Shown here: positions 25,123-34,276 of the stretch, piece after piece
Layout of the letters: each line of letters starts with the position of its first letter
Numbering within the stretch: position 1 is the stretch's first letter
Assembly: GCA_024276495.1 (NCBI GenBank)
Contig: JAJRXC010000063.1
Coordinates: 1 to 64,000, forward strand
Length of the DNA: 64,000 nt
Direction: 5' to 3'
From: Actinomycetes bacterium
Lineage (GTDB): Bacteria > Actinomycetota > Acidimicrobiia > Acidimicrobiales > Aldehydirespiratoraceae
The notes under the pieces: model-generated
The model's input: the letters and a program-made list of their open reading frames with translations, nothing else
What the model was told of the DNA's origin: nothing
Databases searched by the model: none
Made by a program: the position numbers and the translations under genes

Positions 25123-27630
25123 TCAACGACCCAGCGCCCGCCCGACGATGTTCTCCTCGCGCGCACGAAGGCCGACCCGGACGCGGAGCAACTCCAACTG
25201 CTGCTTCGTGTAGGTCTCCCCGCCCCGGATCGAGTGGCTCGCGAACCAGTCCTCGATCGCCGCCGCCACGTCGGGCTCGGATCGGTAGTAGATGAGGTCG
25301 AGCATCCTGCGACCGTTCTGGGGAGGCATCGAATCGAGCGTGGCCTCCCAGTTCTCCGTGACGAGCCTCCACACGAGAGGCCCGTTCTCGCGGTGACCGA
25401 GCAGCAACGCCAGCACCCAGTACGAGTCCTGGGATCTCACCTCGCCTTCGAGCACCCTCCGGAAGAGGCGCTCGGCCGACCCCGGGTCGGGGATCTGGGT
25501 CGCCGCGCGCAGGTACTTGACCTCGAGCTGGGGTGTCGGCGCCGACCGGGACCGCTCGATGAGCTCATCGAAGGTGGCGCCGTCCCCGTGCGCCGCGACG
25601 ATGGAGAGGGCGGCGTCGGCGATCTCGGCGTCGACGTCGCCTGCGGCGCCGTACACCGATCGCGCCGTCGCGATGGTGTCCGCATCGTCGCCGAGGTTGC
25701 CGAGGGCTTTCAGGAGCAGGGTCCGCATCGACCGTGTCCGATCGGTCTCACCCTCTCGCGGCTTCCATCCGAGTTCACCGGCTCTCGGCGCCACGAGATC
25801 GACGACGTATCGCTGCAACGCCGGACGGTCGTCGGTGCAGACGACACGGTCGAGTTCACCGACGCCGGTCAGGGCGATCGACCAGACGTCCCTGTCGTTC
25901 TCCTCGTGCAGCATCGCCACCAGGGCCAGGTAGTCGGCCCCGGTCACGTCTCCACGCAGCAGGTTCGCGACGGAGTCCGAGACGACGGCGTACCGCTCGA
26001 TCGGTTCGAGGTCGGTCAGGCCGTCGAGCACGGACCGCCACAGGTCGTCGTCGTAGGCGACACGATAGAACCCCTCTCCACCGGCGTTCACCACCACGGA
26101 ACCCGCGTCCGGGATCGTGACCGGAGTTCCGCCCACCAGCACCCTCCCATCGCCGGTCGGGGTTCGGTAGAGGACCGGGACCTTCCACGAGCCCTCCCCC
26201 GAACCGAGGAGGCGGAACGGCTCCTGAGCCAGGACGATCCCATCCCGGGTGCGGGTCGCCGAGATCCTCGGGTACCCACCCTGGAAGATCCAGGTGTCCA
26301 TGATCTCACCGACCGGCTCGCCGGACTCCGCTTCGAGGGCCTCCCACAGATCCCGCGTCTCCGTGTTGCCGTACGCGTGAGCCTTGAGATAGCGAGTGAC
26401 ACCCGAGCGGAACGCGTCCTCGCCGAGGTACTGCTCGAGCATGCGAAGCACCGAGGAGCCCTTCTGGTACGTCAGGACGTCGAACATGGCGTTGGCCTCC
26501 TCGGGGGAAGCGACCTCGACCTCGATCGAGCGGGTCGACGCGAGCGCGTCGGTCTGCTGGCTCGCCGCCCGGGAGGCGGAGAACGACATCCATCGGTCCC
26601 ACGCGGGGTCGAACGCATCCACGCACTTCACCTCGGCGAACGTGGCGAAGGCCTCGTTGAGCCAGATGCCGTTCCACCACTTCATCGTGACGAGGTCACC
26701 GAACCACATGTGCGCGATCTCGTGGGCGATGACGTCGGCGACGCGGATCTTCTCATCGGTGGTCGCCGTCGCCTCGTCGAGGAGCAACGCCGTCTCGCGG
26801 TAGGTGATGCACCCGAGGTTCTCCATCGCACCCCACGCGAAGTCGGGGATGGCGATCATGTCGAGCTTGTCCCCCGGGTACGCGATGTCGTAGTACCGGG
26901 CGAAGTACCGAAGTGCGTGAGCGCCCATCTCGAGCGCGAACGACGTGAGGTGCATGCTCCCGGGAGCGACCACGATGCGCAACGGGGTCCCGTCGACGTC
27001 GACGGGCTCGGTGGCCTCGAGGTCCCCGACGATGAACGCCACGAGGTACGTCGACATCCTCATGGTCTCTGCGAACGACACCATCACCTTGCCGTCGGGC
27101 CTCGCCGTCCGTGCGACCTCCGCCGCGTTCGATACCGCCGTGAGGTCGGGAGCGACGATGAGGTGCACCGTGTACGTCGCCTTGAGGTCCGGTTCGTCCC
27201 AGCACGGGAACGCCCGGCGAGCATCGGTCGCTTCGAACTGCGTGGTCGCGATCGTCTTCGTCGACCCGTCCGGCGCGGTGTAGGTGGAGCGGTAGAAGCC
27301 GTGCAGCTTGTCGTTGAGGACGCCGGTGAACTCGATCGTCAGCGTCGCGGAGCCGACCGGAAGGTCCTCACCCAACGACAGGGTCAGTCGCTCCGCACGC
27401 TCGTCGAGCGAGATCTGCGGTGAGTGCACGGCCTCCCCCGCAACGACCGTGGCCGAGAGGACGTCGAGTTCGATCGCGTTCAGCACGATCTCCGACGCCG
27501 CCTCGCGAACATCGACGTCGATCACGACGGATCCCGAGAAGGTCGCCTGCTCGAGGTCGGGCTCCAACGTGATCTCGTAGTGCGATGGGATGACCGTTCT
27601 CGGTAGTCGGTGATCGGCTTCGGTGGCCAT
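25123..27630 (-). CDS. pepN: Aminopeptidase N (M1 family)
   Basis: This 835-residue zinc metallopeptidase removes N-terminal residues from peptides in the cytoplasm. GAMEN (267-271) binds the peptide N-terminus. HEIAH (303-307) with Glu326 (WLNEAF) binds zinc. A long C-terminal ERAP1_C-like helical domain covers the last 300 residues. Length matches actinobacterial PepN. ATG 27630 has GGAG upstream and is preceded by an intergenic hairpin that separates it from the ccm operon; the frame stays open further upstream but only as antisense of ccmG. Confidence 0.96.
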   Translation of the reverse strand: MATEADHRLPRTVIPSHYEITLEPDLEQATFSGSVVIDVDVREAASEIVLNAIELDVLSATVVAGEAVHSPQISLDERAERLTLSLGEDLPVGSATLTIEFTGVLNDKLHGFYRSTYTAPDGSTKTIATTQFEATDARRAFPCWDEPDLKATYTVHLIVAPDLTAVSNAAEVARTARPDGKVMVSFAETMRMSTYLVAFIVGDLEATEPVDVDGTPLRIVVAPGSMHLTSFALEMGAHALRYFARYYDIAYPGDKLDMIAIPDFAWGAMENLGCITYRETALLLDEATATTDEKIRVADVIAHEIAHMWFGDLVTMKWWNGIWLNEAFATFAEVKCVDAFDPAWDRWMSFSASRAASQQTDALASTRSIEVEVASPEEANAMFDVLTYQKGSSVLRMLEQYLGEDAFRSGVTRYLKAHAYGNTETRDLWEALEAESGEPVGEIMDTWIFQGGYPRISATRTRDGIVLAQEPFRLLGSGEGSWKVPVLYRTPTGDGRVLVGGTPVTIPDAGSVVVNAGGEGFYRVAYDDDLWRSVLDGLTDLEPIERYAVVSDSVANLLRGDVTGADYLALVAMLHEENDRDVWSIALTGVGELDRVVCTDDRPALQRYVVDLVAPRAGELGWKPREGETDRTRSMRTLLLKALGNLGDDADTIATARSVYGAAGDVDAEIADAALSIVAAHGDGATFDELIERSRSAPTPQLEVKYLRAATQIPDPGSAERLFRRVLEGEVRSQDSYWVLALLLGHRENGPLVWRLVTENWEATLDSMPPQNGRRMLDLIYYRSEPDVAAAIEDWFASHSIRGGETYTKQQLELLRVRVGLRAREENIVGRALGR

Positions 27631-27712
27631 GGGGCTCCTTCGGGTGATGAGGTCGAGATGGTGAGATCGCGGGCATGGTATTGACCGACGGGGTTCAACG
27701 TCGCATCCCGAT

Positions 27713-27737
27713 CCCGCCGTCCACGTCGGGCGGCGGG
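27713..27737 (-). terminator. Candidate hairpin terminator after the ccm operon
   Basis: CCCGCCG (27713-27719) pairs with CGGCGGG (27731-27737) across an 11-base loop, in the 145 bp between the end of ccmG and the pepN start. No U tract follows. Rho-type or hairpin-only termination is plausible in such GC-rich genomes. Confidence 0.4.
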
Positions 27738-27775
27738 CATCGGATCGCGGGTCGAGGTCGACGCCCGACGGGCTG

Positions 27776-28405
27776 CTACCGGTTCTCGACCTCACCGGTC
27801 TTGATGTCCCCGATGGTCTCGCCGAGGATGATCTGATCGAGCGTCCGCGACAGGAGCGCGTAGCTCGACGGGCCGGACACCTTCCCGACGATGATCCCGT
27901 CACGATCGACGAAGAACGTCTCGGGGATGCCGAGCACGCCCCACTGGAACGCGGTCGAGGAGCCCTCGTCGACGACGTAGACGGTCTCGGGGCTCCATCC
28001 GAGTTCGTCGAGGAACCCGACCGCGTTCGGGTAGGTGTCCTGATAGTTGACGGAGATGAACGTGACCCCGAGCTCGTCGTAGTCGGCGGCCGCCTGGAGC
28101 AGCGCGGGGTGCTCCTCCCTGCACGCGAGACACCAGCTCGCCCAGTAGTTGACGACCAGGATGTCCCCCGCGTAGTCGGCGATCGACATCTCACCGGAGC
28201 CGTCCATGAACGCGATGGGGTCGGTCGGTGCGGGCTTCCCGATCAGCGGCGACGACGAGATCGTCGGATCGCCACCGAATCGACCGGTGAAGATGATGCC
28301 GAGGCCGATGAAGACGACGGCTGCGGCGATCGCCGCCCACACCATCCTGCCACCTCGCTTGTCGTCACCCTCAGCCGGTCGTTGGGTCTCGGTTTCGGGT
28401 TCCAT
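27776..28405 (-). CDS. ccmG: TlpA/CcmG-type membrane-anchored thioredoxin
   Basis: This 209-residue protein has one N-terminal membrane helix (MVWAAIAAAVVFIGLGIIF) and an external thioredoxin fold with the CxxC site in NYWASWCLACREEHP and cis-Pro in GIPETFFVD. CcmG/ResA proteins reduce the heme-binding cysteines of apocytochrome c outside the membrane. It closes the ccm operon and its ATG overlaps the ccmI stop (TGATG). A GTG three bases earlier is an equally coupled alternative start. The middle residues LA of the CxxC differ from the common EP/VP. Confidence 0.9.
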   Translation of the reverse strand: MEPETETQRPAEGDDKRGGRMVWAAIAAAVVFIGLGIIFTGRFGGDPTISSSPLIGKPAPTDPIAFMDGSGEMSIADYAGDILVVNYWASWCLACREEHPALLQAAADYDELGVTFISVNYQDTYPNAVGFLDELGWSPETVYVVDEGSSTAFQWGVLGIPETFFVDRDGIIVGKVSGPSSYALLSRTLDQIILGETIGDIKTGEVENR

Positions 28406-29190
28406 CACCCCTCCGCTCGGATCTGTTCGAGCAGCGCGGCCGCCGTCTCCTTGATCTCATCGGGAACCTCGGAGGAGGACTCGATCTTGACGAGCAGCAC
28501 CGTCGCGTCCTGGTTCCGTCCGAGTGCCATGTAGATGTTCCCCAGGAACCACTCCGCGGCGAGGTAGTCGGGCTGGCGTTCGAGGGCCGCCTCGACGTAA
28601 CCCACGGCGATGTCCGGTCGGCCCGACAGGTACGTCATCCACCCGATGTTGGCGAGCGCCTCGGGGTGCTGTTCCCGGTCGAGCACCTCGAAGTAGTGGC
28701 CGAGGGCTTTGTCGAACTCGCCTGCCTCGAAGTACCGCCGTGCCAGCGCGAGGCGCATCGGGACGATGTCGGGGTTGGCTGCGACGACCTGCTCCATCTC
28801 CTCGTTCGAGACGTTCTCGAGATCGATCTGGCTCTCGCCGCGCACGACGTCCCCGACGATGCCGTCGGCGCCGACGACCTGCGGTGTGTTGAGGGACTGC
28901 ACGGCGAACACGCCGATCACGGTCATCGCGACGACGACGAGGGCGATCCCGGCGATGGCCCGGCCGCTGAATCGTTTCACGCCCGTCGCGTGAGGTGCGC
29001 CGGACGCGTCCTCCGTGTCCGAATCCGACACGACCTCGAGCTTCGCCTCGAGCCCGGCGAGCTCGGACTCGTACCGCTCGCGGATCCGGGCCGCCGTCTC
29101 GTCGTCGAGGTCGCCGTCGGCCACCTGGTCGTCGACCTCGACGAGCTCGGAACGGATGAGGTCGATCTGCTCGCGAAGCCGATCACTCAT
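28405..29190 (-). CDS. ccmI: CcmI-like TPR protein of cytochrome c maturation
   Basis: This 261-residue protein opens with a predicted coiled coil (MSDRLREQIDLIRSELVEVDD, then ETAARIRERYESELAGLEAKL). A membrane helix (GRAIAGIALVVVAMTVIGVFA) and about 130 residues of TPR-like helices (ALARRYFEAGEFDKALGHYF, GRPDIAVGYVEAALERQPDY) follow. CcmI chaperones apocytochrome c to the CcmFH ligase. It is smaller than proteobacterial CcmI and lies after ccmH with an ATGA overlap. The identity rests on topology and operon position. Confidence 0.8.
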   Translation of the reverse strand: MSDRLREQIDLIRSELVEVDDQVADGDLDDETAARIRERYESELAGLEAKLEVVSDSDTEDASGAPHATGVKRFSGRAIAGIALVVVAMTVIGVFAVQSLNTPQVVGADGIVGDVVRGESQIDLENVSNEEMEQVVAANPDIVPMRLALARRYFEAGEFDKALGHYFEVLDREQHPEALANIGWMTYLSGRPDIAVGYVEAALERQPDYLAAEWFLGNIYMALGRNQDATVLLVKIESSSEVPDEIKETAAALLEQIRAEG

Positions 29191-29606
29191 GTCGTGACCT
29201 TCGATCGTTGCTTCGCAGAGCGGTACATCCACATCACGACCCCTGCACCGGTGACGATGGCGAGCACCGGGACGATCCACAACGCGACGGACCACCCCGT
29301 CGTGGACGTATCGAGGATGTAGGAGTCACCGAACCTCGCGGCGAACTCGTCGATGATCTCGTCGTCGGTGGCGCCGCCGGCCACGCGTTCGGCGATGAGC
29401 GCCCGGTACTCGGCCGCCACCGAGGACTGGGACTCCTTGAGCGACTCACCGTTGCAGAACGGGCACTTGATCGCCGCCGCGAGCGCATCGACACGTTCGG
29501 CGTCCGTCGGAGGCGTCGGATCTCCCGGGGCGAGGCCCGCGACGATGACACCGAGCGCCAGCACGGCGATCACGGCGAAGATGGCGTTCTTCGCACGGTC
29601 ACTCAT
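29187..29606 (-). CDS. ccmH: CcmH/CycL-type thiol oxidoreductase
   Basis: This 139-residue protein has an N-terminal membrane helix, an external helical domain with the redox pair in AAAIKCPFCNGESL (family LRCPxCQ), and a second helix near the C-terminus (GWSVALWIVPVLAIVTGAGVV). CcmH keeps apocytochrome CxxCH thiols reduced and works with CcmF. Its start overlaps the ccmF end by eight bases and its stop overlaps ccmI. Confidence 0.92.
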   Translation of the reverse strand: MSDRAKNAIFAVIAVLALGVIVAGLAPGDPTPPTDAERVDALAAAIKCPFCNGESLKESQSSVAAEYRALIAERVAGGATDDEIIDEFAARFGDSYILDTSTTGWSVALWIVPVLAIVTGAGVVMWMYRSAKQRSKVTT

Positions 29607-31644
29607 CGGTCACTCCGCTTTCCACGGTCTCCTCTTCCGCTGTTCCCTCTTCCGACGTTCGGTGTTGTCGATTCGGTTTCGGGATCATCGCGAAGAGCCC
29701 TCCGAAGATCACCACGAACCCGCCGGCCCACAGCAACCACTGCAGAGGGAACACGAACACGTTGAGCTCGATCCGCTCGGCGGACCCTCCGGCGACCGCG
29801 AGGTACACGTCGTTGACGAAACCGGTCGACACCGCAGGCGTCCCGATGGGCTGCGACGCACCCGGGTAGGTGTTGACTCGCGGTTCGAGCGTGTCGATCA
29901 CCTTCGAGCAGGACCCGTCCAGAACCTCGACGAGGACACCCGAGACGGTCCGGTTGGGCTCCACCCTCGACACGGGCTCGAGGTACCTGACGCAGTATCC
30001 ACCGACGACTGCGGTCTCACCCGGGGCCAGAGCGATCGTGTCGCGCACCGCGAGACCGCCGGTCGTGGCGATGGCGAGCGCCATGAGCGCGACGCCGACG
30101 TGAGCGATCTGGCCACCCCAGTAGCCCGGTTCGTTCCTCAGGACCTTGACCGCCGCCGACGGCGCCGACTCGGGTCGGGATCGTACGACGTTCACGAACC
30201 GGTCGACGATGGCGGTCAGGACGAAGAACGTCAGGACGATGGTGACGACGACCGCGTTCGAGTCGATCCCACCCACCACGACCGCCAGCGCACCGGAGAT
30301 GAGCCCGACGACCGTCGCGAGACGGAGACGCTCCCACAGGACCTTGGGTTTGGCGACCCTCCACGGGGAGATCGAGCCGATCCCGAGGATCAGCAGCAGC
30401 AACAGGGCGAGGGGGATCGAGGCACGATCGAAGAACGGTCGCCCGACGGCCACCTCGTCACCCGACGCAGCCTCGACGACGAGCGGGTACATCGTGCCGA
30501 ACAGGACCGTGAACGCGAACACCGTCAGGAGGAGGTTGTTCGCCAGGATGTAGCCCTCGCGCGACGAGAGGGAGTCGAGACGCGGCGCCTGGGCGATCTC
30601 GGCGGACCGCCACACGAAGAGGCCCAACGACCCGATGACGATGACGGCGAGGAGCGCGAGGAGCGCCGGGCCGACGACGGACTGCGAGAACGCATGGACC
30701 GAGGCGATCACACCCGACCTGGTGATGAACGTGCCGAGGATGGTGAGCGCGAACGTGGCGATGACGAGGATGAAGTTCCACGCCTGGAGCATCCCCCGCC
30801 GGCGTTGCACGATCGCCGAGTGGATGAACGCCGTGGCGGTGAGCCACGGGAGGAACGAGGCGTTCTCGACGGGATCCCACGCCCAGAACCCTCCCCAGCC
30901 GAGCACCTCGTACGACCACCACCCGCCGATCAGGATCCCTCCCGTCAGGAACACCCAGGCGATGAGCGACCAGCGGTGCGTCCGGTCGAGCCAGGTGCGC
31001 CCGAAGTCGCGCCGGATCAGCGCGGCGATGGCGAACCCGAACGGCACGGTGAACCCCACGTACCCGATGTACAGGAGGGGCGGGTGGACGGCCATCATGA
31101 AATGGTTCTGGAGGAGAGGGTTCGGTCCTCTCCCGTCGAGCGGGGCGACGGCCTCGACGAACGGCCACCACGACGAGTCGGTGCACCCGATCGACGCCGC
31201 GCTCGTGCACACGGCGAACGGGTTGCCGGCCGTCGCCATGAGGCCGAACCAGAACACGGCGATCCCACCCATCACGGCGAGCGCCAGCACGCCGAGCCCG
31301 TCCTCCTTGCCGACCCCGCGCCACACCAGCCAGATGAAGGCGGCCAGGACGAGGCCCCACAGGACGATCGATCCCTCGAGCGCGGCCCACGCAGCTGCGA
31401 AGAGGAACAGGAACGGCGTGGTCGTCGCCGTGTTGTTGGCGATGTAGGCGATCGAGAAGTCGCTGCTCAGGATCCCGATCTCGAGGAGCAGGAACGCCGC
31501 TACGGCCGCCGCGAGCAGGATCGTGACCGGTGCCTTGAGCTTGGTGGCGTCACCGCTCCGCGCGTACCTGATCCCTTGAACGGTGACGGCGGCCGAGGCG
31601 CCGAGGGCGACGAAGATCGCCAGATACCCGGCGAAGGCGATCAT
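29599..31644 (-). CDS. ccmF: CcmF holocytochrome c synthase subunit
   Basis: This 681-residue polytopic membrane protein is the heme ligase of System I. The WWD heme-handling motif is visible as LGWGGFWAWDPVENASFLPW, and conserved His residues lie in adjacent external loops (HPPLLYIGYVGFTVPF, FIHSA). Length and about 15 hydrophobic segments fit CcmF. It transfers heme from CcmE to apocytochrome c with CcmH and CcmI, which follow directly. Its ATG overlaps the ccmE stop (ATGA). Confidence 0.96.
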   Translation of the reverse strand: MIAFAGYLAIFVALGASAAVTVQGIRYARSGDATKLKAPVTILLAAAVAAFLLLEIGILSSDFSIAYIANNTATTTPFLFLFAAAWAALEGSIVLWGLVLAAFIWLVWRGVGKEDGLGVLALAVMGGIAVFWFGLMATAGNPFAVCTSAASIGCTDSSWWPFVEAVAPLDGRGPNPLLQNHFMMAVHPPLLYIGYVGFTVPFGFAIAALIRRDFGRTWLDRTHRWSLIAWVFLTGGILIGGWWSYEVLGWGGFWAWDPVENASFLPWLTATAFIHSAIVQRRRGMLQAWNFILVIATFALTILGTFITRSGVIASVHAFSQSVVGPALLALLAVIVIGSLGLFVWRSAEIAQAPRLDSLSSREGYILANNLLLTVFAFTVLFGTMYPLVVEAASGDEVAVGRPFFDRASIPLALLLLLILGIGSISPWRVAKPKVLWERLRLATVVGLISGALAVVVGGIDSNAVVVTIVLTFFVLTAIVDRFVNVVRSRPESAPSAAVKVLRNEPGYWGGQIAHVGVALMALAIATTGGLAVRDTIALAPGETAVVGGYCVRYLEPVSRVEPNRTVSGVLVEVLDGSCSKVIDTLEPRVNTYPGASQPIGTPAVSTGFVNDVYLAVAGGSAERIELNVFVFPLQWLLWAGGFVVIFGGLFAMIPKPNRQHRTSEEGTAEEETVESGVTDE

Positions 31645-32051
31645 GACTCAGAACAGGTGTGCTCGACCTCGTCGTAGTCCTCACTGTCCTGGCGGTACTC
31701 CTCGTCGTGCTTGACGAGCATCGTGTCGGACTCGAAAGCCTCGCCCGTCCACACGCCCTCCACGACGACGCCGATCCCCTCCTGGAAGAGTTGCGGCGGT
31801 ACCCCGGTGTGGATCACCGTGACCGACGTGTCACAGTCCTCGACCTCGAAAGCGACCGTTGTCTCCTGCTCCACGACCGAGCCGGGAACAACCCGACCGC
31901 CGAGCCGGAGCCTGGCGTCGCTCGGTTCGCGCGCCTGCAGCTCGGCCGGCGTGTTGAAGTACACGAGGGTCGAGCTGAGGTTGACCATCAGGAAGCCGAG
32001 CGCGACCACGATGACACCTGCCGGAATGATGAAACGGGCGTACTTCCTCAT
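31641..32051 (-). CDS. ccmE: CcmE heme chaperone
   Basis: This 136-residue protein has an N-terminal membrane anchor (FIIPAGVIVVALGFLMVNL) and an external OB fold. The heme-binding site is the His in MLVKHDEEYR, the classical HxxxY form rather than the CxxxY variant of archaea and some deltaproteobacteria. CcmE binds heme covalently and delivers it to CcmF. The C-terminal tail is acidic. The ATG overlaps the ccmD stop (ATGA). Confidence 0.94.
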   Translation of the reverse strand: MRKYARFIIPAGVIVVALGFLMVNLSSTLVYFNTPAELQAREPSDARLRLGGRVVPGSVVEQETTVAFEVEDCDTSVTVIHTGVPPQLFQEGIGVVVEGVWTGEAFESDTMLVKHDEEYRQDSEDYDEVEHTCSES

Positions 32052-32179
32052 GTCTCTTCTCCAAGCCTACGGCGCGCACGAGTTACTCGAACGGCGATCG
32101 ATGAAGCGAACACCACGAGCGCCGCGTACGCGACGCCGTAGCCGAACATGACCCAGTTCCACTGGTAGGCGTAGTCCAT
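32048..32179 (-). CDS. ccmD: CcmD-like 43-residue membrane peptide
   Basis: This short frame fills the gap between ccmC and ccmE. It starts with ATG overlapping the ccmC stop (TGATG) and ends overlapping the ccmE start (ATGA). The product has an aromatic N-terminus (MDYAYQWNWVMFGYGVAY), one hydrophobic helix, and a basic cytoplasmic tail (RVTRARRRLG). Size, topology and position are those of CcmD, which helps release holo-CcmE from the CcmABC complex. It is short enough to be missed by length-filtered gene calling. Confidence 0.85.
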   Translation of the reverse strand: MDYAYQWNWVMFGYGVAYAALVVFASSIAVRVTRARRRLGEET

Positions 32180-32916
32180 CACGCACCTCCCGACAGATCA
32201 GGAGCGACGACCGCTTCCCCTGCAGCGGGGCCGGTGTTCGTCTGCTCGGCGATGAGAACGGCGTCCTCGAGGCGGGCGAGCTCGACGCGCTTGACCATCA
32301 TGGCGATGTACATGACCGTGAAGCTCGCGACCGCCGTCAGGAGGGTGAGGACCATCACGGTGTCCATGTCCGGGCCCTCGGGCTTGATGATCGACGGGGG
32401 TTGGTGCAGTGTCTGCCACCAGATGACCGAGAAGTGCACGAGCGGGATCTGCACGATCGCCAGGATGCCCATCACGGCGGCGCGCTTGGCCCGTGCGTCC
32501 ATGTCGTCCGTGGTCCGGCGCAACGCCAGGTACCCGAGGTAGACGAAGAACATGATGGCGGTCAGCGTCAGCCGTGCGTCCCACGTCCACCAGGTCCCCC
32601 AGGTCGACTTGCCCCAGATCATGCCGAGGGCGATGGCGAGCCCGGTGAAGAACACACCGATCTCGGCCGAGGCGTGGGCTCTGCGATCCCACTCGAGGTC
32701 GCGTTTCCAGAGATAGATCCCCGAGGCGATCATCGTGACCCCGAACGAGAGGTACGCCAGCCACGCCGACGGCACGTGCACGTACATGATGCGCGAGAGC
32801 TGGCCTTGGACGGCGTCGGGGGGAACGGTCATCGCCGCGACGAACGTGACGAGACCTGCGATGGCCATCACGATCCAGGGCCAGACGGGGGACTTCTTCT
32901 GTACCAGCGTTGCCAT
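32179..32916 (-). CDS. ccmC: CcmC heme-handling membrane protein
   Basis: This 245-residue protein has six hydrophobic segments and the WWD motif WGKSTWGTWWTWDARLT flanked by external His residues (YVHVPSAWLAY before, VHFSVIWWQTLHQP after). CcmC presents heme to CcmE. The ATG overlaps the ccmB stop (TGATG), and the translation start at 32916 is preferred over longer in-frame starts inside ccmB. The C-terminus has a cytoplasmic extension beyond the last helix. Confidence 0.95.
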   Translation of the reverse strand: MATLVQKKSPVWPWIVMAIAGLVTFVAAMTVPPDAVQGQLSRIMYVHVPSAWLAYLSFGVTMIASGIYLWKRDLEWDRRAHASAEIGVFFTGLAIALGMIWGKSTWGTWWTWDARLTLTAIMFFVYLGYLALRRTTDDMDARAKRAAVMGILAIVQIPLVHFSVIWWQTLHQPPSIIKPEGPDMDTVMVLTLLTAVASFTVMYIAMMVKRVELARLEDAVLIAEQTNTGPAAGEAVVAPDLSGGA

Positions 32917-33587
32917 CACGACTCCTGGAGTGTCCGGGCTGACATGACCCCCGCTATCGCGAGGAGCAAGATCACGATCACCATCATCAATGTCCACGTA
33001 AGGCTACTGCGACCGAGGCGTAAGGCCTCGAACGTCTGGGTCGCGCCGATCAGCAACGGCACCGACAGCGGGGCGACCAGCAGGGGGACGAGCGCGGAGG
33101 CCGAACGCCCGGTGGACACGATGCTCGCGGCGAGGGTCCCGAGGAGCGAGAGCCCCGCTCCGACGAGGACCATGACCAGCGGCATCCACGCCCATCCATC
33201 GAGTGGGACGTCGTACAAGGCGACGGTCACCACGGCGAGGACCACCTCGAAACCGATGAGGAACATGAAGCTGGCGATCACCCGCCCGACGTACCCGGCC
33301 GCCGGGTCGATGCCGGTCAACGCGACGACGTCGCGTTGGGCTTGCGATTCGGTGTGCGCCTGGCGCACGGCGATGAGGACCCCGAACAGCATGACGATCA
33401 CCCAGAACATCCCGACGCCGATGGCGCGCAGCGTCGGCCGGTCGGTCCCGATGGCGATGGGGATCAACAGGAGCGCGATCGCCCCGAACGGGAGCGTGAC
33501 CCACAGCACCTCGCCGGAACGACGCTCCCGCATCACGTCACGCTTGGTGATCGCCATCGCCTGGGTCCAGAAGCTCGTCCTCGTCAT
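32916..33587 (-). CDS. ccmB: CcmB ABC-type membrane subunit
   Basis: This 223-residue protein has six hydrophobic helices and is the membrane partner of the CcmA ATPase. The N-terminal RDVMRERRSGEVLWVTLPFG segment is typical of CcmB. CcmAB uses ATP hydrolysis to release holo-CcmE from CcmC. The ATG overlaps the ccmA stop (ATGA). Confidence 0.92.
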   Translation of the reverse strand: MTRTSFWTQAMAITKRDVMRERRSGEVLWVTLPFGAIALLLIPIAIGTDRPTLRAIGVGMFWVIVMLFGVLIAVRQAHTESQAQRDVVALTGIDPAAGYVGRVIASFMFLIGFEVVLAVVTVALYDVPLDGWAWMPLVMVLVGAGLSLLGTLAASIVSTGRSASALVPLLVAPLSVPLLIGATQTFEALRLGRSSLTWTLMMVIVILLLAIAGVMSARTLQES

Positions 33588-34228
33588 GCGATCGTGCCAC
33601 CGGTGATCTCGACGCTGTAGGTCGCGAGGTTCTCGACGCGGCTGCGGTCGTGCGACACGAGCACCGCCGCCCCGCCCGAATCGATGATCTGGCGGACGAG
33701 ATCGTCGACGAGGTCGACGGCGTTCCCGTCGAGCGCAGAGTGCGGCTCGTCGAGGAGCAGGAAGTCGGGTTTCGTCATGAGCACACGGGCGAACTCGGCC
33801 CGCCGCTGCATCCCGTGGCTGCACACCTCGGCGCGCCGGTCGGCCGCTCCCGCGAGCCCGACCGCGGCGAGGCTGGATTCGACGACCTCGTGATCGATCC
33901 CCATCGCCGTTGCGATGAAGGACAGGTTCTCGTTGAGCGTCATCTCGGGGTAGAGGCCCGGGACGTGGCCGACGTAGCCGATCCGGGGCCGCACGTCGTA
34001 CCGGGCGTCCGTGGCGAGGTCGGCGCCGAGGATCGTGGCCTTGCCCGTCGCCGGTTTGAGCAGCGTGGCGAGGAGCCGTAGCAGGGTCGTCTTCCCCGCG
34101 CCGTTCGTTCCGAACACACCTATCGCATCACCGGGGTGGACGGTCATCGTCACATCCCTGAGAATGTGCGTCGCACCCGCCCGTACCGAGATGCTCTCGA
34201 GGTTCGCGATGGCCCTGGTTTCAACCAC
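33584..34228 (-). CDS. ccmA: CcmA ABC-type ATPase
   Basis: This 214-residue ABC ATPase is the first gene of the ccm operon. Walker A is FGTNGAGKTT (about 39-48), Walker B with catalytic Glu is FLLLDEPHSALD, and the switch His is in LVSHD. The signature loop reads CSHGMQRR instead of LSGGQ, a variation also known in other CcmA-like ATPases. The GTG start is six bases after a TAGACT hexamer with no ribosome binding site, so the operon mRNA is probably leaderless. Confidence 0.94.
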   Translation of the reverse strand: MVETRAIANLESISVRAGATHILRDVTMTVHPGDAIGVFGTNGAGKTTLLRLLATLLKPATGKATILGADLATDARYDVRPRIGYVGHVPGLYPEMTLNENLSFIATAMGIDHEVVESSLAAVGLAGAADRRAEVCSHGMQRRAEFARVLMTKPDFLLLDEPHSALDGNAVDLVDDLVRQIIDSGGAAVLVSHDRSRVENLATYSVEITGGTIA

Positions 34229-34234
34229 GACGGA

Positions 34235-34240
34235 AGTCTA
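34235..34240 (-). promoter_or_regulatory. -10 hexamer TAGACT for the ccm operon
   Basis: TAGACT on the minus strand ends six bases before the GTG start of ccmA. It lies about 37 bp from the GC palindrome of the divergent thioredoxin promoter, so one regulator could affect both directions. Confidence 0.45.
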
Positions 34241-34276
34241 CGGGCAAGGCAGCGGTCATCGACTCACCGGAGTGCA

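Noticed and set aside
27631-28194. Extension of the pepN frame upstream to 28194
   Set aside because: It only reads through ccmG in another frame, giving Arg/Ser/Thr low-complexity sequence, whereas ATG 27630 has a ribosome binding site.
29353-31677. Open frame of about 770 codons opposite ccmF
   Set aside because: Low-complexity Arg/Glu/Asp translation without hydrophobic core, fully antisense to ccmF with its WWD motif.
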